This document shows, piece after piece, positions 43,661 to 52,688 of a stretch of 60,737 bases of DNA. The notes below the pieces were generated by a model. That model worked only from the letters and a program-made list of their open reading frames with translations, did not search any database and was not told the DNA's origin. Position numbers and translations under genes: made by a program. Numbering within the stretch: the first letter of the stretch is position 1; each line of letters starts with the position of its first letter. The stretch is from Thermoplasmatota archaeon (GTDB taxonomy: Archaea > Thermoplasmatota > Thermoplasmata > Thermoplasmatales > Thermoplasmataceae). Location: assembly GCA_023488885.1 (NCBI GenBank), contig JAMDDH010000046.1, positions 1-60,737 on the forward strand, given 5' to 3'.

Positions 43661-44314
43661 ATGAAGATCAATGGAATCTATGATCTGTCCGTTACGCTAA
43701 AAACTAATATGCCTGCGTGGCCGACAAACCCCCTTATAACCATTAATCCTGTCGGGACTGTGGCAAGAGACGGCTACAGCGTTGAATCCTATGCTTCCGC
43801 TACACATAGCGGGACCCACATAGACGCTCCATCACACATGATTGAAAAGGCAAAGACCGTTGATAAAGTAGAACTTGACAAGCTTATTGGAGAAGGTTAC
43901 TGCATCAGACCGAAACTTAATGGGAAAGAAATAGGCAGATCCGCTCTCACAGCGGTATGGAAACCGGAATATGATGGAAAGATAATCCTCATTAACACTG
44001 GGTGGGACAGGAAGAGAGACTTCTCGAAGGAATTCCAGTTCGATTTTCCGGGACTCGCCATGGATACTGTTGATTTTTTCGTAGAACACAGGACAAAGGT
44101 AATTGGCATCGATACTCTGGGCATTGAGCCATATGATCACTCCGACTTCAGGGTACACAAAGCCCTTCTTACTCATGATATGGCTTTCATTGAAGATATG
44201 GCAAACCTGGACCAGTTGAAGGAAGGAAAAAAATATCTGGTCGTGGCATTGCCGCTAAAGATTGAAAATGGTAGCGGGGCAATGGCTAGAGTCGTTGCCT
44301 TGGATGTAGTTTGA
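43661..44314 (+). CDS. Cyclase/kynurenine formamidase-family hydrolase
   Basis: 217 residues. The family signature HSGTHIDAPSHM is present with its metal-binding His and Asp residues, then a GIDTLGIEP segment. Members hydrolyse N-formylkynurenine or related amides or lactones; the substrate here is unknown. First gene of an operon with a permease (10 nt gap) and an aldolase. Confidence 0.88.
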   Translation: MKINGIYDLSVTLKTNMPAWPTNPLITINPVGTVARDGYSVESYASATHSGTHIDAPSHMIEKAKTVDKVELDKLIGEGYCIRPKLNGKEIGRSALTAVWKPEYDGKIILINTGWDRKRDFSKEFQFDFPGLAMDTVDFFVEHRTKVIGIDTLGIEPYDHSDFRVHKALLTHDMAFIEDMANLDQLKEGKKYLVVALPLKIENGSGAMARVVALDVV

Positions 44315-44323
44315 GGTGAAAAA

Positions 44324-45913
44324 ATGACGGAAGAAAAAGGAACATACAAGAAGGGGCTTGGATTCTGGCACGTAGTTTTTCTGACCATCGGGGCAATACT
44401 GGGACCGGCTGTCGCATACATACCGGTAACCGTTCTTGCTGACGGTGGACCTGCCGGAATTCTGGCATGGCCGATAGCATTCCTGCTGATACTCCCCATA
44501 GCATTTGTATATGTGGAGCTTGGAACTATGTGGCCAAGGGCCGGCGGAGTTGCTTATTATCCCGCCAAGAGCCATGGCGCTGTTGTGGGTACCCTTAACG
44601 GATGGGCAGCCTTTGTGGGATATTCACTTGCAATGCCCGCGGTTGTTGCGGCAATAGTTGAGTATGGTAGTTATTTCTATCCCCCGTTTTACAACGGATC
44701 AAGTCTCTCCTATATCGGAATAGCTGTGTCCATCGTTGCGGTCATAATTATTTTCTTCATCAACATGAGAACAATAAGCTTGATGGGCAATGTAAACAAC
44801 GGACTTACCATAATAAAGATAATAATCGTGCTTGCAGTAAGTCTGGCCCTGCTGGCATTTTTCAGGTCTTCGAACATGACAGACCTCGGAGGATTTGCTC
44901 CAATGGGCGCATCCGGAGTGCTTCTTGCAGTTTCTGCAACGATCTTCGCCTACGCCGGATTCAGGCAGCCCATAGACTATGCCGAGGAAGTTCACAGTCC
45001 AGAGAAATTCCTTCCAAGAGCAATCTTTGTTTCTCTCGTTTTTGTAATGGTCTTTTACCTTATAGAGAGCCTGGCATTCCTGGGAACCATCAACTTCCAT
45101 TATCTCATAAACACAGTTATCCAGCCTGCTACCACTCCGGCTACTTACTCCGAAAAATGGTCTCTTCTTTCGAGCCTGGGTTTTCCGTTTGCATCTAACT
45201 CCCTTTACGTGGGCCTCGCAGCATTTGCGGTACTTGCAATAGTCGGAGTCATAATTGCATCCTTCAGTGATGGCATCATATATTACGGCGGAGCCGCAAG
45301 GGTAGGGAACACCCTTGCCAGATATGACCAGTATTTTCCGAAGATCTTTGCAAACATCAATAAAAAAGGGATTCCTGTGTATTCCGTTGCGCTTGTTCTC
45401 ATTATATCCATAATATACCTGATACTTCTCCCGTCTTTCGCATCAATTCTTTCTGTCTTCGTTGATTCGGTTGTGTTCTCATATTCTCCCTCTGCAATCA
45501 GCTTAGCAGTATTCAGGAAAAAGTACCCGGATATTAAGAGACCATACAAGCTTCCTGCTTACAGAATTGTGGCTCCCCTCTCATTCGTGATCGGCGGACT
45601 GCTGATATACTGGTCCGGGTTCACATACGTAACAATATCCATTATGTCTGTTTACGTTGGACTGATCTTCCTCCTTGTTTACCACAAGAGAAAAGGGCTT
45701 ACAAAAACTGACTTCATGGCTGGTATCTGGCTCCCCGTATACATGATCGTTGTGCTTGGGCTCTCATTCATTGGATCTTCAAACTTTGGCGGAATTGATC
45801 TCGTAGTATTCCCATATGACGTGATCCTGTTCATAATTGTTACTCTTGTGTTCTACTACATAGGATACTATTCCGGGCTCAGGTATGAGGGAATAGGAGT
45901 TGAAGAAGCCTGA
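44324..45913 (+). CDS. APC-superfamily amino acid/organic cation permease
   Basis: 529 residues with about 12-14 TM helices. The first helix has the APC-type glycine-rich FLTIGAILGPAV. The family's helix 6 is seen in ATIFAYAGFRQPIDYAEE. Likely imports an amino acid or related compound used by the cyclase and aldolase. Stop overlaps the apparent CTG start of the aldolase. Confidence 0.9.
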   Translation: MTEEKGTYKKGLGFWHVVFLTIGAILGPAVAYIPVTVLADGGPAGILAWPIAFLLILPIAFVYVELGTMWPRAGGVAYYPAKSHGAVVGTLNGWAAFVGYSLAMPAVVAAIVEYGSYFYPPFYNGSSLSYIGIAVSIVAVIIIFFINMRTISLMGNVNNGLTIIKIIIVLAVSLALLAFFRSSNMTDLGGFAPMGASGVLLAVSATIFAYAGFRQPIDYAEEVHSPEKFLPRAIFVSLVFVMVFYLIESLAFLGTINFHYLINTVIQPATTPATYSEKWSLLSSLGFPFASNSLYVGLAAFAVLAIVGVIIASFSDGIIYYGGAARVGNTLARYDQYFPKIFANINKKGIPVYSVALVLIISIIYLILLPSFASILSVFVDSVVFSYSPSAISLAVFRKKYPDIKRPYKLPAYRIVAPLSFVIGGLLIYWSGFTYVTISIMSVYVGLIFLLVYHKRKGLTKTDFMAGIWLPVYMIVVLGLSFIGSSNFGGIDLVVFPYDVILFIIVTLVFYYIGYYSGLRYEGIGVEEA

Positions 45914-46674
45914 TATTTAAGCAAGATTTTGAGAAGCTGAGAGAGGTCTTGAGGGAGTCAAAGAACCTCCCGGGACCTCTTATTACAATTTCCGATCCTT
46001 CAGTTGCAGAAACACTCCTGAATTCCGGCCCTGGCCTTCTGATTGCCGATATGGAACATTCACTTATCGACGTGACAATGCTCCAGTCTATTGTTATTGC
46101 TGCTGGGGGCGTACCGGTACTGGCCAGGATACGCGGACTAGAGAAGAACGAAATCAAAAAAGTCCTGGACACTGGATCATCCGGTATAATTGTACCCGGC
46201 ATAGAGACCGTGGAGGACGCTGAAAACGCAGTATTATTCTCCAGATTCGCTCCTGTCGGCAGGAGAGGCGCCGGCCCGGGAAGGGCATCCGGCTATGGTT
46301 ATGATTTTATCCGGTATTCGCAGGAATCACCATTGCTAATATTGCAGATAGAGACGAAAAAAGCATACGCTGATCTTGAGAAAATCACTGCTGTCAAAGG
46401 CATAGACGGCGTATTTGTCGGCCCGGTTGACCTTTCCATAGCCCTTGGGCTGGAATTCTCGTGGCAAAACGAGGATTTTGTCAGAACAGTTGAACGGATA
46501 AAGAAAAGAGCCGATGAACTTAAGCTGATAACCGGGATATATTCCCCTCTCAAACGGGAAGTTCTTGCTGAGGTACTAAAGAGAGAGTTTAATTTCCTTA
46601 TGCTCGGAATGGATCGCGAAGCTATCGTTTCTTCCTATAAATCCACGATAGAATTCATGCAAGGGTCGCGATAA
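45910..46674 (+). CDS. HpcH/HpaI-family aldolase, apparent CTG start
   Basis: Class II (metal-dependent) 2-oxo acid aldolase. LLIADMEHS and QIETKKAYADLE carry likely metal and catalytic positions; FVGPVDLSIALG follows. The usual first helix (LREVLRESKNL) lies upstream of the only canonical start (TTG 45949). No ATG, GTG or TTG precedes it before an in-frame stop at 45901. A CTG at 45910 that overlaps the permease stop as CTGA, after GGAG, would restore the helix (254 residues). Confidence 0.85.
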   Translation: MIFKQDFEKLREVLRESKNLPGPLITISDPSVAETLLNSGPGLLIADMEHSLIDVTMLQSIVIAAGGVPVLARIRGLEKNEIKKVLDTGSSGIIVPGIETVEDAENAVLFSRFAPVGRRGAGPGRASGYGYDFIRYSQESPLLILQIETKKAYADLEKITAVKGIDGVFVGPVDLSIALGLEFSWQNEDFVRTVERIKKRADELKLITGIYSPLKREVLAEVLKREFNFLMLGMDREAIVSSYKSTIEFMQGSR

Positions 46675-46759
46675 CCGGGATAACATTCCCAATAATTCTT
46701 TTTTTCGTTTTGATAATACACAGCTTTATGAACATGAAGCAATATTAGAGAAAGTAATA

Positions 46760-48268
46760 ATGGCAGATAACAGGGCATTTTCCTACATAAAGGGAACATC
46801 TGCAGTAGCAAATGGAGAGAGAGGAAATCTCGTGCTGACTGCGGAAGGACTGGAATTCAAGCCAGACAGTGGATCAAAAATCATAACTATACCGATTGAG
46901 AAAATAATGGACGCGACGATTCAGGGTACTATCCGCAAGAGGCTGTGCATCCTTGTTTATGATTCCAACGCAAGGTACTATTTCTCAGTGTCTGATCAGG
47001 AAACGTGGAGAGATACGATATCTCTTGCTGCAGGCATATACCGTAAAATTCTTGGAATTAACCCCGGATCCAGAAAAAATCCAGGAAACCCAGGCCAGAA
47101 TCCTGCTCCCGTAAAAGCGCAGCCACCGCCTCCCGCTACGCCAACCCAGCCGCCCAAAGCTCCCCCTTCCGCTCAAAAAACAACACCTCCTGGACCGACA
47201 CCGTCGAAAGCCCCCACTACAAACCCGCCGCAGAAATCTCCATCTTCAGCGAAACCGCAGGCACCCCCTCAGAAGAGCCCACCGCCCCAGACGCAGCCTG
47301 TCGCAAGTACACCACAAAATACGTTGAAACCTGCGTATACCGGCCCCTGGCCTTCCGGACAGGATTATGAGCAGAGCTTCCAGATGTTGAGGATGAGCAT
47401 CAACCCTTCACTGGGAAAAATCGATCAATGGGAAGTCGTGAAAAATTCCAAAACTACCGGATGGTACGTTTATGCTTCCGGTAATTACGGTTCAATTTAC
47501 AAAATCAAGGCAGATGATTCGAAGTATTACGCCGTGAAGTGTTTCACAAGGAAATCAGGCAGCCTCAATGACCGTTACATGAAAATAAGCAATTACCTCA
47601 GTGCCAAAGCTTCCAATATGGATTTCCTGGTCCATTTCAGGTACTACGAGGAGGGAATAAAAACGAGAAAGAATCCTGCTTTCTTTTTCCCGCTGCTAAA
47701 GATGGAGTGGATAGACGGAATGACATTGAATAATTTCATACAAATGAACATCGGATCACCCAAAATACTTAAATCAATTTCGGAAAACCTCTTATTGTCA
47801 GTCAGCAGCCTCCAGAAGGCTGGGATAGCTCACGGAGATCTTTCTGGCGACAACATCATAATAGGCAAGAAAGGAGAGATACGTCTGGTCGATTATGACG
47901 GGATATACATTCCTGATTTCAAGGGCCAGAGGGCAACGGAAATGGGGCATGCCGATTTCCAGCACCCGAAGAGAACTGGAGAAACATTTGCAAGCAACCT
48001 GGACAATTTCTCTGCGCTTATTATCCACCTGTCTCTGCTTGCTCTGGCTGAGAAACCTGAGATGTGGGAAAAATACAATCAAAACGATCCGGACTGCCTT
48101 ATCTTGAGGAAAAAGGACTTTCTTGACATAAATAATTCAGAAGCATTTGGCGTCATGATGAAAACTAGAAATAAAAGCATAAAGAGGCTCGGCGCCATGC
48201 TTGAAGATTACCTGGGCCGTGGTCCGCTATGGGAAGGGGCCTCTCCGCGTGACGTTCTGTCACTTTAG
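46760..48268 (+). CDS. Protein kinase with PH-like N terminus and Pro-rich linker
   Basis: 502 residues. The N-terminal about 100 residues form a PH/GRAM-like beta domain (VLTAEGLEFKPDSGSKII, CILVYDSNARYYF). A Pro/Gln/Ser-rich linker (about 105-195) follows. The kinase domain has G-loop GNYGSIYK, the Lys at 260 (YYAVK), HGDLSGDN (358-365) and DYDG in place of DFG (378-381), so it should be active. Convergent with a PP2C gene, close to a VWA gene, which makes a kinase-phosphatase-VWA system. Confidence 0.88.
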   Translation: MADNRAFSYIKGTSAVANGERGNLVLTAEGLEFKPDSGSKIITIPIEKIMDATIQGTIRKRLCILVYDSNARYYFSVSDQETWRDTISLAAGIYRKILGINPGSRKNPGNPGQNPAPVKAQPPPPATPTQPPKAPPSAQKTTPPGPTPSKAPTTNPPQKSPSSAKPQAPPQKSPPPQTQPVASTPQNTLKPAYTGPWPSGQDYEQSFQMLRMSINPSLGKIDQWEVVKNSKTTGWYVYASGNYGSIYKIKADDSKYYAVKCFTRKSGSLNDRYMKISNYLSAKASNMDFLVHFRYYEEGIKTRKNPAFFFPLLKMEWIDGMTLNNFIQMNIGSPKILKSISENLLLSVSSLQKAGIAHGDLSGDNIIIGKKGEIRLVDYDGIYIPDFKGQRATEMGHADFQHPKRTGETFASNLDNFSALIIHLSLLALAEKPEMWEKYNQNDPDCLILRKKDFLDINNSEAFGVMMKTRNKSIKRLGAMLEDYLGRGPLWEGASPRDVLSL

Positions 48269-48994
48269 GCTGAGAATTACCAGTGTGAGATCATCGTTTC
48301 TCATCTTTTTTGAGTTGATTTCGTTCGTAAAGTAACGCCTGAGTTTTTCCTTGTCGTACATCAGGTTGCGAACCTCATTAAATTTCCCGTATTCCATGAG
48401 CCACTTGGCAACTGCATCAGTTGCTATGAAAATACACTGGGAAGAGTTGAAGGTCCCGCTCGCCCAGACGGTTTTTGGAGATATCATCCTCACGTTCTTG
48501 GGGATGGGATACCCTTTCCCGCTCCATACGAGGCTGGGTGTGTTGTTGAATTCTTTCGGGGAAGTCAACGGAAAAGATTCATATGTTCCGTCAGGCTGCA
48601 ATTTAAATAAGACCGTGTCACCAACGGCAAATGTGGAATATGAATATCCGGAAGATTCCTTCTTGAACTCAACCCCAAGGAGGGTAGAATGCGATCCGGC
48701 TATTGCTTTATTTTTGTGGAACCATGGAAGGGACTGCCAGTTGATATGCTCATACCAGACAAGCCGGGCTTTCTGGATCATGTTCTCAATGAGTTTATCA
48801 GGCTCCGTAAAGAAATCCTGAGTTCCGAATACTGTGGTCTCAGTGATGGCCCTGGCCCATACGTCTGAGAACAGAGATGAGCTTGCCCCGTCCGCTACTG
48901 CGTATCTAAGCGTTCTGACATTGGAATTAAATGAATCCTCGCAATCGGCTTCACTGTTTCCAAGTTTGCTCATCTGGAACAAATGGGTTATCAA
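48260..48994 (-). CDS. PP2C-like protein phosphatase
   Basis: 244 residues. Metal-binding acids of PP2C appear as SEADCEDSF, RYAVADGASS, TFAVGDTVLF, FIATDAVAKW and NDDLTLVIL in the family order. No TM segment. It is 9 nt downstream of the VWA gene and its end overlaps the convergent kinase by 9 nt. Expected to reverse the kinase's phosphorylation. Confidence 0.88.
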   Translation of the reverse strand: MITHLFQMSKLGNSEADCEDSFNSNVRTLRYAVADGASSSLFSDVWARAITETTVFGTQDFFTEPDKLIENMIQKARLVWYEHINWQSLPWFHKNKAIAGSHSTLLGVEFKKESSGYSYSTFAVGDTVLFKLQPDGTYESFPLTSPKEFNNTPSLVWSGKGYPIPKNVRMISPKTVWASGTFNSSQCIFIATDAVAKWLMEYGKFNEVRNLMYDKEKLRRYFTNEINSKKMRNDDLTLVILSLK

Positions 48995-49003
48995 ATTGTT
49001 CCC

Positions 49004-49849
49004 TTATTGGAGATTCTCTGTGGGCGCACGGGTTCCTATGTCAAGCAATTCCAGAAGTTCATCCAGACCGGCGTTGAACACATATGCTCTCGATCCGGGT
49101 TGTACATCCAATGCCCTTTCCTGCGCAAGATTGAGGAAAGAATCCGGCAGTTCACTTGACATTTCAAACAGCTGAGTGGCAAATTTCTCATTCGACGGAA
49201 GCACTGTCGAATCAGCCGGGAAAGCAACAGGCTTCTGTCCTTTCAGTTCTGAAAGATGACAGTTCCAGAAGAGTACGTTGCCGTCCTGGGTAGACATCGA
49301 AATTATTGCCTTTGCAATCTCAAGAGGATCTCCGTCGGTTGCTGCACCGTCCGAGATGTTTATAACAACTGGAGGGTACGAGTCATGATGTTCGGCAAGC
49401 CAGTCGTCAAGCCATTCCTGAGCAAGTTTTAATCCCTTCACCATTGGCGTATTCGAATTAGCGACAGGTTCAAACCAGACCGGGAATTCGAATTCAGTTT
49501 CCACTTCGTTGCCATCCGGGTCAGATATTTTCTCTGTTCTTTTTTCCATTCTCAATGGATTCTCCGCCAGCTTCGATATAGGAACTATTGTCTCATCCTT
49601 GAGCAGTGAATCTGCAGAGTCTGAAACTGCGCCGTAACCGATGATTCCAATGTCGAAGTAATCACGCACCCCGTCGCTCTTCGTACACCTGTAAATCAAT
49701 TCATAAATCTGCCTGTTAATCGCGTCAGCCGCTTCCTGTGATTTTGATCTCAGTGTTCCACCGAGTTTGTGGCTCATTGATCTGGACTGGTCTATCAGGA
49801 AAAGAAACAGTCCTGGGTTTCTTCTGCTTATTTCTGAACTATATGCCAT
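49004..49849 (-). CDS. VWA-domain protein (TerY-like)
   Basis: 281 residues. MIDAS motif DQSRS (Asp20, Ser22, Ser24), a later Thr and an IISDGAATDG-type Asp loop (VVINISDGAATDGDP). It looks like TerY-type VWA proteins. I chose ATG 49849, because a TATA (ATAAAATTTTTAAG, about 49871-49884 on the minus strand) lies 26 nt upstream; GTG 49870 would fall inside the promoter. Partner of the downstream PP2C and convergent kinase. Confidence 0.85.
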   Translation of the reverse strand: MAYSSEISRRNPGLFLFLIDQSRSMSHKLGGTLRSKSQEAADAINRQIYELIYRCTKSDGVRDYFDIGIIGYGAVSDSADSLLKDETIVPISKLAENPLRMEKRTEKISDPDGNEVETEFEFPVWFEPVANSNTPMVKGLKLAQEWLDDWLAEHHDSYPPVVINISDGAATDGDPLEIAKAIISMSTQDGNVLFWNCHLSELKGQKPVAFPADSTVLPSNEKFATQLFEMSSELPDSFLNLAQERALDVQPGSRAYVFNAGLDELLELLDIGTRAPTENLQ

Positions 49850-50082
49850 GACCAGTTCAAGCCTTAGCACTTAAAAATTTTATGGTACTCGGAAGCCGAC
49901 GTATCTGATATCACTATTTTCCGCATTTTTCGATGTGCTTTTCCTTTGTATGTATGGGATTACGCCAAAGTGATCGAATTACCAGCAAAAACCGAAAGAA
50001 ACGGAGAATGCGTTAAACAATGCGCACAGGTCAAGGAGATGAAAAAATATGAATAAAATTTGTCAGAAAAAATTTGGGGACT

Positions 50083-52431
50083 TCAGGGGTGCTTGAAGTC
50101 CGTTACCAGAGGCTCGAAGATCCCTCCAGTATGCGTAACAAGAGGTACGTAATCACCACCATAAGCTATGAGCCCGTTATCTGTGTATGGCGTCCCTGGC
50201 CCGATGTAATTCCACCAGAAATTGCCACCCTGGTAAGTTGTTCCCACAATGCTACCTGAAAGTGCATATCCGTTGAAATAATTCACATTGGAAGCGGGTT
50301 GCTTCGTGATATTCCACATGTTCAGATACATAGTACCGCTATTATAGGTGTAGATGCTGTAAGTCGGGCTGTAAGCGGTGTAGTAAACAATGAATGCGTT
50401 GTTGTATATTGTATTCCCCGAACTGAACACAGATAGTGCAAGAGGCCCTCCCCAGACATTCATGGGCGGATAGTTTGTGCTGTTCAGCGTTGAGTTCTGT
50501 ATGAAATAGTTTCCCCAGACCATGTTGCCGCCGGAAGTATCGCGCTGGTTGTAGATTAGCATGCCGCTGTCCATTACGTCGAAGTAGTTGGAGGCTATGA
50601 GGTTATCATTTGAATTCCAGAGCACCAGGTTTGCAACAGGGAATCCACTCTCGTAGGTAGTGAAATATCCTGAAATATAGGAATTCATCAGGGTCGCGTG
50701 CGAAGTGTTATACAGGAAATAGCCCAAGTAATTAAACGGCAGGAATCCGAAGAACTGTATCAGCTGCTGTTCATAGGCAGGATATACCACCTTGAACCCC
50801 GGCATGTTATCCATGAGGACATACGCACTGGTATCTTTCAAGAGCACTCCGGAAAAAGACGGGAAAGCATAGTCATTCATAGAGGCAAATAAAGGATTCA
50901 CCTGCCCGGATGGTGCAGGGTTGTTGTAAAGTACATAAGGATTTTTCTGCGTTCCTTTTCCGCTCTGTGAGATGTACTGTAACTGGCTGTTGCCATAGGC
51001 GTAAAGGGGGGTGTAGAGTCCCATACCGATGTTTACAGGCAGGCTGAATTTCTGGTTACTGTTCGTTTTAAGCGCTGCGTATTCCGGAGAGTGGTCGCTC
51101 AGGAGAAAACCGGCATTGTATTTACCCGATGGTAGGCTGAATGAATATTTACCGGACATGCTGAGCGGAGCCCACGATGCATTTGCGTCACTGAAGGTAG
51201 AACCTGGACTGACAAACATGAATGAATTCGATGGTGTCACCTGTCCCTTATAATGATTGAACTGATTTGTCTGAGAAACGTTCCACATTCCATACACAAA
51301 TGACGGCCCGGCACCAAGATGGGCTACTCCGTTCGGTGACCATGTGACCGCCACTCCTGCAGACGTTTCGCCTGTTTCTGAACCCACATTGTATGCGGAA
51401 GGCACGTTTGCATAAGATCCGGAGGAACCAAGATATTTCAGTGTCATTGTTGCATCAATCTGGTAGATCATTGCTGTGCTTCCACCTCCGGGTCCACCGA
51501 TCATTATTTCCGCATCATATGGGATGAACCCTGTGGGGGTGGTGACATTTGAGGTTACGAGATAGTTAGCCTGTGGGGCCGAATACCCGGACGGCATTCC
51601 ATAGGTAGAGTTAAACTGCACTTCGTCATAGCTGCCTGACGTAACTTTTCCACCGTTGTTCAGGGAATAGTTGAAGAAAACAGTGTTTCTTCCCTGAATG
51701 ATGGTTGAGTTCAGGTAAAAGTGTACTGTGAACGGATATGTTACGTTGAAAAGGTTCCCGATTGCATAATAGAAGTACGGGGACACCAGATTCCCGTCAT
51801 AGGAATGGAATACATTCGGTGACATATAGAAAGAAGGGCTTGAGAAGTTCCATATGTTGTCTATGAAGAGAAGCTGGTGTGTTCTGGCCGAGTAGAATAT
51901 TACATTCTGTGTCCAGAAGCTGTAATGTGAGCTGCCAAACAGGGTGACGTTATTCAGTACAGCATTCAGTTGCACTGTTACACCATTAGGTGAGTCGTCC
52001 AGGCCATAGAAGGTCTTGAGGCTGTTAACTGAAAATGATCCTTCGAAACTGGAAGAATTGATGTTGTATCTCACAAGCTTCCCGTTATTCTGGGCAAGAC
52101 CGTAAGTTCCTATGCCAAATGGGGCAGGAGCCTGCGTGTACGATGTTCCATTGACCTGATTGCCAGCGAGGGGGGATTTTCCGAAGTTAGGGAGAAATAC
52201 GTATTTGCTTGATATTCCCTTCGAGTTCAGGTCATTGAGAGTGTTACTGGCCCTCGACGGGAGATGTGGTGCAGAGAGACCCTGTGACTGCACTGCAAGG
52301 GAATTGGAACTGGCATTGCCCGTACTGTGATCTGTCGAGCGGCTCTGAGGTAAAAAAAGGGCCATCGACGACAGTATCATTATGGCGGCTACAAGCACCG
52401 CCAAGGTTAGAACAATCTTTTTGTTATTCAT
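50083..52431 (-). CDS. Thermopsin-family (A5) acid protease, exported
   Basis: 782 residues. A signal/anchor segment (about 6-28) is followed by a Ser/Asn-rich pro region, then the thermopsin core with APAPFGIGTYGLAQNN, and many NxS/T sequons. The C-terminal region continues with Asn/Ser/Tyr-rich repeats and looks like a long surface extension, several times the length of Sulfolobus thermopsin. Suits an acidophile that uses external proteins. The strong TATA at 52460-52472 suggests high expression. Confidence 0.85.
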   Translation of the reverse strand: MNNKKIVLTLAVLVAAIMILSSMALFLPQSRSTDHSTGNASSNSLAVQSQGLSAPHLPSRASNTLNDLNSKGISSKYVFLPNFGKSPLAGNQVNGTSYTQAPAPFGIGTYGLAQNNGKLVRYNINSSSFEGSFSVNSLKTFYGLDDSPNGVTVQLNAVLNNVTLFGSSHYSFWTQNVIFYSARTHQLLFIDNIWNFSSPSFYMSPNVFHSYDGNLVSPYFYYAIGNLFNVTYPFTVHFYLNSTIIQGRNTVFFNYSLNNGGKVTSGSYDEVQFNSTYGMPSGYSAPQANYLVTSNVTTPTGFIPYDAEIMIGGPGGGSTAMIYQIDATMTLKYLGSSGSYANVPSAYNVGSETGETSAGVAVTWSPNGVAHLGAGPSFVYGMWNVSQTNQFNHYKGQVTPSNSFMFVSPGSTFSDANASWAPLSMSGKYSFSLPSGKYNAGFLLSDHSPEYAALKTNSNQKFSLPVNIGMGLYTPLYAYGNSQLQYISQSGKGTQKNPYVLYNNPAPSGQVNPLFASMNDYAFPSFSGVLLKDTSAYVLMDNMPGFKVVYPAYEQQLIQFFGFLPFNYLGYFLYNTSHATLMNSYISGYFTTYESGFPVANLVLWNSNDNLIASNYFDVMDSGMLIYNQRDTSGGNMVWGNYFIQNSTLNSTNYPPMNVWGGPLALSVFSSGNTIYNNAFIVYYTAYSPTYSIYTYNSGTMYLNMWNITKQPASNVNYFNGYALSGSIVGTTYQGGNFWWNYIGPGTPYTDNGLIAYGGDYVPLVTHTGGIFEPLVTDFKHP

Positions 52432-52459
52432 TTATTAATCTACAAATATTACGGCTTTG

Positions 52460-52472
52460 CGATATATATACC
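52460..52472 (-). promoter_or_regulatory. BRE/TATA of the thermopsin gene
   Basis: Minus strand AAGGTATATATAT, with AAGG as the BRE, centred about 35 nt before the ATG (52431). The short leader carries no clear ribosome-binding site. Confidence 0.55.
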
Positions 52473-52688
52473 TTGCCAGAGATGCAGTTTTGCCTTGGAT
52501 TAAGGCTTGTTCAGGGGTTTCGCCGAAAGCCAGATGTTTTGGAAGTGATGGAATGTTCAGGAAACCAGTTGAAAGAATCCTACACTACTGGTATATGGAA
52601 AGACCATCTTTTTTGAATAGTGCCTGAATCGATGACTCTCACGTGGATTCTCTGGAAATGCTCTCCAGAAGAATGAAAACTGAAAAAA

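Noticed and set aside
52480-52616. Short plus-strand frame upstream of the thermopsin gene, possibly an IS remnant.
   Set aside because: No transposase motif or terminal repeats; composition is not convincing and it runs out of the antisense of the thermopsin gene.
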